Origin: Acuticoccus sp051016205
GTDB lineage: Bacteria > Pseudomonadota > Alphaproteobacteria > Rhizobiales > Amorphaceae
NCBI GenBank assembly: GCA_051016205.1
Contig: CP136534.1
Coordinates: 558,001-622,000, forward strand
Length of the DNA stretch: 64,000 nucleotides
Direction: 5' to 3'
Program-made: the position numbers and the translations under genes
Notes under the pieces: generated by a model
What the model was told of the DNA's origin: nothing
What the model saw: only the letters and a program-made list of their open reading frames with translations
Database searches by the model: none
Shown here: piece by piece, positions 60,619 to 64,000 of the stretch
Layout: each line of letters opens with the position of its first letter
How positions within the stretch are numbered: position 1 is the first letter of the stretch

Positions 60619-61329
60619 TCAGCGCTCGTAAATGTAGCCGCGGGCCATTTTCTCGCGGATCTCGTCCAGCGCGCGCGCCGAGGCGTTGTTGGCCCATAGG
60701 TCGAGCGCTGAGGTCACATCAATCCTGTTGGATTTGAGGTCTGCGATCTTATCGGGGTTGCCGGTGATCATGCGCACCGATGCCACTTTCAGAGCGCGGA
60801 GGAGGTTGGCGGCCACATCATAGCTGCGGCAGTCGATCTCATGCCCCATGGCAAGGTTTGCCTCGTCGGAGGAGTAGCGGCGAGGCACGCGCCGACCCTT
60901 CAGATAGCCATATTGAAGGCCAAGGCAGTCCAGCTTGTTGCGCAGGCCAATGCCGCGCCCTTCCTGGCGCAGGTAGATGAAGATGCCCTCGCCCTGCTTG
61001 ACCATCTCCTCCATGGAAAGGGCAAGCTGGCTGCGGCAATCGCACATGGACGAGCCGAGCGCATCGCCCAAGATGCACTCCGAGTGGACGCGCACAAGCA
61101 TATCGCGGGCGCCCGCAAGCTTCTCCACCACGGCAATGTTGAGGTCGTCGTCAGCGAGCCAATCGTGATCCAGGTAGATCATGGCCAGATGCGGGAAATC
61201 GCCGCGATCTTCGTCCGTCTCTTCAAAGCCGATGCACAGCCAAATCTTGTTGTGCAGCTCCACGGGCGTGATGCTGATGCAGCGCAGTTGCTGCATCCCC
61301 ATCAGATGACCCAATTCCATACGCGCCAT
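60619..61329 (-). CDS. GTP cyclohydrolase II homologue (RibA-like) lacking the catalytic tyrosine
   Basis: The 236-residue protein has the zinc ligands Cys85, Cys96 and Cys98 (HSECILGDALGSSMCDC) and YLRQEGRGIGLRNK, as in GTP cyclohydrolase II. Alignment to E. coli RibA puts Asp166 and Arg168 at Asp126 and Arg128, but Leu136 (NKLDCLGLQ) at the catalytic Tyr105 (NKIRAYALQ). In Streptomyces, loss of this tyrosine gives an enzyme that stops at the formylated product FAPy. ATG 61329 is preferred, with GGGAG upstream. The N-terminus is longer than in E. coli RibA. Confidence 0.85.
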   Translation of the reverse strand: MARMELGHLMGMQQLRCISITPVELHNKIWLCIGFEETDEDRGDFPHLAMIYLDHDWLADDDLNIAVVEKLAGARDMLVRVHSECILGDALGSSMCDCRSQLALSMEEMVKQGEGIFIYLRQEGRGIGLRNKLDCLGLQYGYLKGRRVPRRYSSDEANLAMGHEIDCRSYDVAANLLRALKVASVRMITGNPDKIADLKSNRIDVTSALDLWANNASARALDEIREKMARGYIYER

Positions 61330-61824
61330 AGTTTTTCTCCCGCCGCTTGAGCGGGGCTCTCCTCTTGTGCGCCGACCGCAATACGAACTGGGCGGCGGGC
61401 ACTCGTGTTGTTGAATGGGGATTCGGGCGTCTTGTTGCATGTGTTGTTAAGGACGCCTCCGACCGTGAGCTGTTGACCTATTGACGGTGGATGGGGCGGT
61501 TTTCAGGCGATCCGATGGTCAGGTTCCTCCCTCTTGAGGCACTCTCCAGGCGGCTCGCCGCATTGGGGCGCCGCACATTGGCGACATCGGCGCGGTCTGC
61601 GCGTTACCCGCAACTATGTCGCCTCGCATAGGCGGTCAACACAGGCGATGCGGTCGCAGGCGCTGAGAAATGGCGAGCAAATTGTCGCAAAGGTTGGTGA
61701 TCGGGCGGGAGCCGTTGAGGCTGAGGCGAAAGGGATGGGTGGTTGCGGCCTTGCTCAGTCCTGTCTTATCGCGTCGTTGTGAAGCAGCGCCGGGGGCGGT
61801 CGTCTGCGGGAGGGCGGACCCATC
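61330..61824. other. Divergent intergenic region, about 495 bp
   Basis: No gene is supported in this stretch, although short frames cross it. It should hold the promoters for the RibA-like and creatininase-like genes. A small stem CCCGC/GCGGG lies near 61339-61355. No FMN-riboswitch pattern was recognised on either strand. Confidence 0.4.
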
Positions 61825-62586
61825 GTGCACTACGGCCAACTGACGCGTGGCGACCTTGGTCGGCTTCAGCCGAACACGGTCGCGATCCTCCCGATGGGCG
61901 CCATGGAAAGCCACGGCCCCCACCTGCCGCTCGCCACCGACACGGTGATTGCCGAGGCGGTGGTGGACCGCGCGGCCGCAATTCTTGGGGATGGGCAGGT
62001 CCCCATCGCCCGTCTGCCCGCCCTGTGGCTCGGCTTCTCGCCAGAGCACGGGGAGGAGCCGGGAACGCTCACCCTCCCGGCAGAAGTGATGCTGGCGACC
62101 CTCCAGGCGGTGGGTGGGGGACTGTCGGCGCAGGGGATCGGTAGGCTCGTCATTCTCAACGCCCATGGCGGCAATATCGGCCTTGCCTCTGCCGCCGCCA
62201 TTCAACTGCGCGCCCGTCACGGCATCCTCATCGCAACGCCCCACTGGCTGGACTTCGGTCTGCCAGAGGCGGCCGCCGCGCTGGGCGATCCCACCACCGA
62301 CGTTCACGGTGGTGGGTTGGAGACGGCCATGATGCTCGCCGCAGCGCCTCACCTGGTGACGCACCTGCTCCCGCCTGAGGCGGCCCGATCGCCACCGGGA
62401 GCACAGCTTTTCCCCTCAGGCCCTGTGAACTGGGGGTGGCTGGCAGGCGACCTTGGCAAGGACGGCTACGTGGGTGCGCCTCAGCGCGCAACGGCAGAGG
62501 CAGGCAAGGCGATCATCGATCACGCAGGTGAAGGCCTTGCCCGCCTCGTCAAGGATTTGGCGAACGCCCCATGGATCGACCGATGA
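61825..62586 (+). CDS. Creatininase-family amidohydrolase, ArfB/FAPy-deformylase-like candidate
   Basis: The 253-residue protein has the creatininase metal motifs GAMESHGPHLPLATD, LNAHGGNIGLA and DVHGGGLETAMML. Family members include creatininase, MftE and the archaeal ArfB that removes the formyl group from FAPy in riboflavin synthesis. Next to a tyrosine-less cyclohydrolase and a RibD-type reductase, the ArfB-like role is the best guess but not proved. It starts at GTG 61825 with GGAGG upstream and overlaps the reductase gene by four bases. Confidence 0.82.
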   Translation: MHYGQLTRGDLGRLQPNTVAILPMGAMESHGPHLPLATDTVIAEAVVDRAAAILGDGQVPIARLPALWLGFSPEHGEEPGTLTLPAEVMLATLQAVGGGLSAQGIGRLVILNAHGGNIGLASAAAIQLRARHGILIATPHWLDFGLPEAAAALGDPTTDVHGGGLETAMMLAAAPHLVTHLLPPEAARSPPGAQLFPSGPVNWGWLAGDLGKDGYVGAPQRATAEAGKAIIDHAGEGLARLVKDLANAPWIDR

Positions 62587-63263
62587 CCCGACACCTTGCC
62601 ATCCTTGACGATCTTGCGAGCGCCCGTGAGGCAGGGCAGCCGCTGGTGGTGGCGCAACTCGGCCAGTCGCTGGACGGGCGCATCGCAACGCCCACCGGCC
62701 ACTCCCACTACATCAACGGCCCTGCAGCCATAGCCTTTCTCCATGCCCTGAGGGCTGGGGTGGATGCTGTCGTGGTGGGCGCAGGCACGGCCCTTGCCGA
62801 TGACCCGCGCCTCACCGTGCGGCACGTTGATGGACCCGACCCCGCCCGTGTCCTGATCGACAGGCAAAGACGCGCCGGAACCGACCTTGCGATGCTAAAG
62901 CCCGATGGCGCACGGCGCATCGTCTTCGGCCCGCCGCGAGACGACGACCCCGCCGATGTGGAGTGCGTGCCCGTCACCCTCACCGGAGCGATTGCACCCG
63001 CCGACATTTTGAGCGCTCTGGCCGACCGGGGGATGAAACGGGTGCTCGTGGAGGGTGGTGCGGCCACCGTCAGCCAGTTCTTGGACGGGGCCGCCCTGGA
63101 TCGCCTATGCGTACTGGTGGGGCCGATGATCATCGGATCGGGGCCCATCGGCCTCAACCTTCCCGCCATCGAAACCCTCGACGGTGCCCATCGGCCGCAC
63201 GTCACTTTCGCCGAGCTTGGCGACGGCGACGTCTTGTTCGACTGCCGCTTCAAGCCCTGCTGA
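62583..63263 (+). CDS. RibD C-terminal-domain pyrimidine reductase (stand-alone)
   Basis: The 226-residue protein matches the RibD_C/DHFR-like reductase: VAQLGQSLDGRIATPTGHS, VVGAGTALADDPRLTVRH and VLVEGGAATVSQFL. It has no deaminase domain, unlike bifunctional RibD. It should reduce a ribosyl side chain of an aminopyrimidine with NADPH. ATG 62583 gives an ATGA overlap with the creatininase stop; ATG 62571 is an alternative. It converges on the methyltransferase with a 2-bp gap. Confidence 0.85.
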   Translation: MTRHLAILDDLASAREAGQPLVVAQLGQSLDGRIATPTGHSHYINGPAAIAFLHALRAGVDAVVVGAGTALADDPRLTVRHVDGPDPARVLIDRQRRAGTDLAMLKPDGARRIVFGPPRDDDPADVECVPVTLTGAIAPADILSALADRGMKRVLVEGGAATVSQFLDGAALDRLCVLVGPMIIGSGPIGLNLPAIETLDGAHRPHVTFAELGDGDVLFDCRFKPC

Positions 63264-63265
63264 CG

Positions 63266-64000
63266 TCACGGATAGTCGGCAAAGATGTCCCTGTGGCCGA
63301 CGAGGAGCGTTTGCGTGTCGCCAAGCCGGGCCGCAAGCCAGCGGTCCACTCGGGTGCGCTCGTCGGGGAGGATGGCGCGGGCGGCATCGGCCCAGCCCTC
63401 CAGCGTTGCGGCGATGAGGCCGTCGCCGCGACCAGCGTCAAGGCGCCAGGGGGTGTCGTCCACCTCTACCCGCGCGCCGTTTGCCTCCAGCGCCTCAGCC
63501 AGGATGTCGGCGCCGTCCGGTCCTGCGGCGCGGCCAAAAGTTTTTTCCGAGCGCTGGTGGGCGTTGAAGGCGTCCACCATCATGGTGTCGTCCGGGTGGT
63601 CGGGGCTGAGCTCCAGACGCCCGTCATAGGTGAGCATCGCCAGGAGCGGGATACGTGCCGCCCCCAGCCGGGCCGCGAAACCCTCGATGAAATCGCGGGA
63701 GGTGAGGTCGAAAAGGGCCGATGCGGTGACGAGGTGAGGCACCTCGTGCCAAGGCGCCGGGTCGGCCATCAGGTCTGCCGTCATGGTGCTGACGGTGATG
63801 TGGGGATCGGCGGCAGCGCGGGCGCGGCGCTCTGCCTCCCTGAGGAGCGTGGAGTCGGCGTCGATGAGCGTCCACGCCTGCGGGCGCGGCAGATGGGGCG
63901 AGAGTGCGCGCCACGTGGCCCCCGTACCTGCGCCAAGATCGACGATTTTGATAGGGCCGTCCGACGCGCAAGACGCAAGGCAGGCGGCGCACGTTGCGAT
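63266..64000 (-). CDS. Class I SAM-dependent methyltransferase, 5' end outside window
   Basis: About 244 residues are visible and the frame runs off the right edge without a start. Motif I is KIVDLGAGTGATW, followed by TLIDADSTLLREAE, both typical of Rossmann-type SAM methyltransferases. The C-terminal part (ILPDERTRVDRWLAARLG) has no known specificity motif. Its position suggests it methylates a product of the neighbouring pyrimidine pathway, which is inference only. Confidence 0.8.
   Translation of the reverse strand: MATCAACLASCASDGPIKIVDLGAGTGATWRALSPHLPRPQAWTLIDADSTLLREAERRARAAADPHITVSTMTADLMADPAPWHEVPHLVTASALFDLTSRDFIEGFAARLGAARIPLLAMLTYDGRLELSPDHPDDTMMVDAFNAHQRSEKTFGRAAGPDGADILAEALEANGARVEVDDTPWRLDAGRGDGLIAATLEGWADAARAILPDERTRVDRWLAARLGDTQTLLVGHRDIFADYP

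Noticed and set aside
61330..61824. Possible FMN riboswitch or small gene in the divergent gap before the creatininase-like gene
   Set aside because: The conserved FMN-aptamer segments could not be found on either strand and no small frame had a ribosome site plus family resemblance.
1..64000. tRNA, rRNA, insertion sequences and prophage
   Set aside because: No T-loop or anticodon-arm patterns, rRNA stretches, transposase motifs or phage genes were seen in any gap.

Overview
The window is high-GC, densely coded chromosomal DNA from an alphaproteobacterium, most likely of the order Hyphomicrobiales (Rhizobiales). The evidence is gene content and order: a DnaE2-type mutasome polymerase, DUF1244 and DUF1036 genes beside pyk, priA-fsa-xerC, a PTR1/FolM-type reductase next to uvrC-pgsA-moaD-moaE, and an Agl-type glucoside ABC operon under a LacI repressor. 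No rRNA, tRNA, CRISPR array, insertion sequence or prophage was found. Both ends are cut inside genes: dnaE2 on the left and a SAM-dependent methyltransferase on the right.

Layout. 1-18 kb is mostly housekeeping: dnaE2, a formate/nitrite-type channel, DUF1244, an AT-rich island, DUF1036, pyk, an XagB-like glycosyltransferase, priA, a small transaldolase (fsa), xerC, an FkbM methyltransferase, an isolated sdhB, two small membrane proteins and a DsbD/ScsB-like thiol reductase. 18-24 kb holds an orphan YnjB-like binding protein, nth and a trehalose cluster (otsB, a GH15 glucosidase, otsA). 24-35.5 kb holds two cell-wall enzymes (DUF882 and an L,D-transpeptidase), an M3 oligopeptidase, a DUF3445 haem protein, a pteridine-reductase-like SDR, a small unknown protein, and uvrC-pgsA-moaD-moaE, closed by a clear hairpin terminator.

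35.5-43 kb is a minus-strand glycoside uptake operon: lacI, binding protein, two permeases, a GH63-like hydrolase and an ATPase. A perfect 16-bp LacI-type palindrome abuts a TTGACA box in front of it. One permease carries a DUF11-like Ig domain in its first periplasmic loop and the other has extra N-terminal membrane helices. 43.3-55.7 kb is a second minus-strand operon, almost entirely start/stop coupled: four DAO-family flavoprotein oxidases, a small 2Fe-2S protein and an HcnB/OoxA-like flavoprotein, an SDR and a complete peptide/opine-type ABC transporter. It looks like a catabolic unit for an imported N-substituted amino acid or peptide-like compound.

55.8-60.6 kb is a signalling and envelope group: a FecR-domain protein with a proline-rich repeat tail, an outer-membrane beta-barrel with a TPR-like start, and a CHASE2-adenylate cyclase. 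The right end (60.6-64 kb) is the most intriguing part. It combines a GTP cyclohydrolase II homologue whose catalytic tyrosine position is leucine, a creatininase-family amidohydrolase, a stand-alone RibD_C reductase and a methyltransferase. This enzyme set matches the archaeal-style FAPy route (cyclohydrolase, separate deformylase, reductase) and is a candidate for an undescribed pyrimidine-, flavin- or pterin-derived pathway that continues beyond the window.
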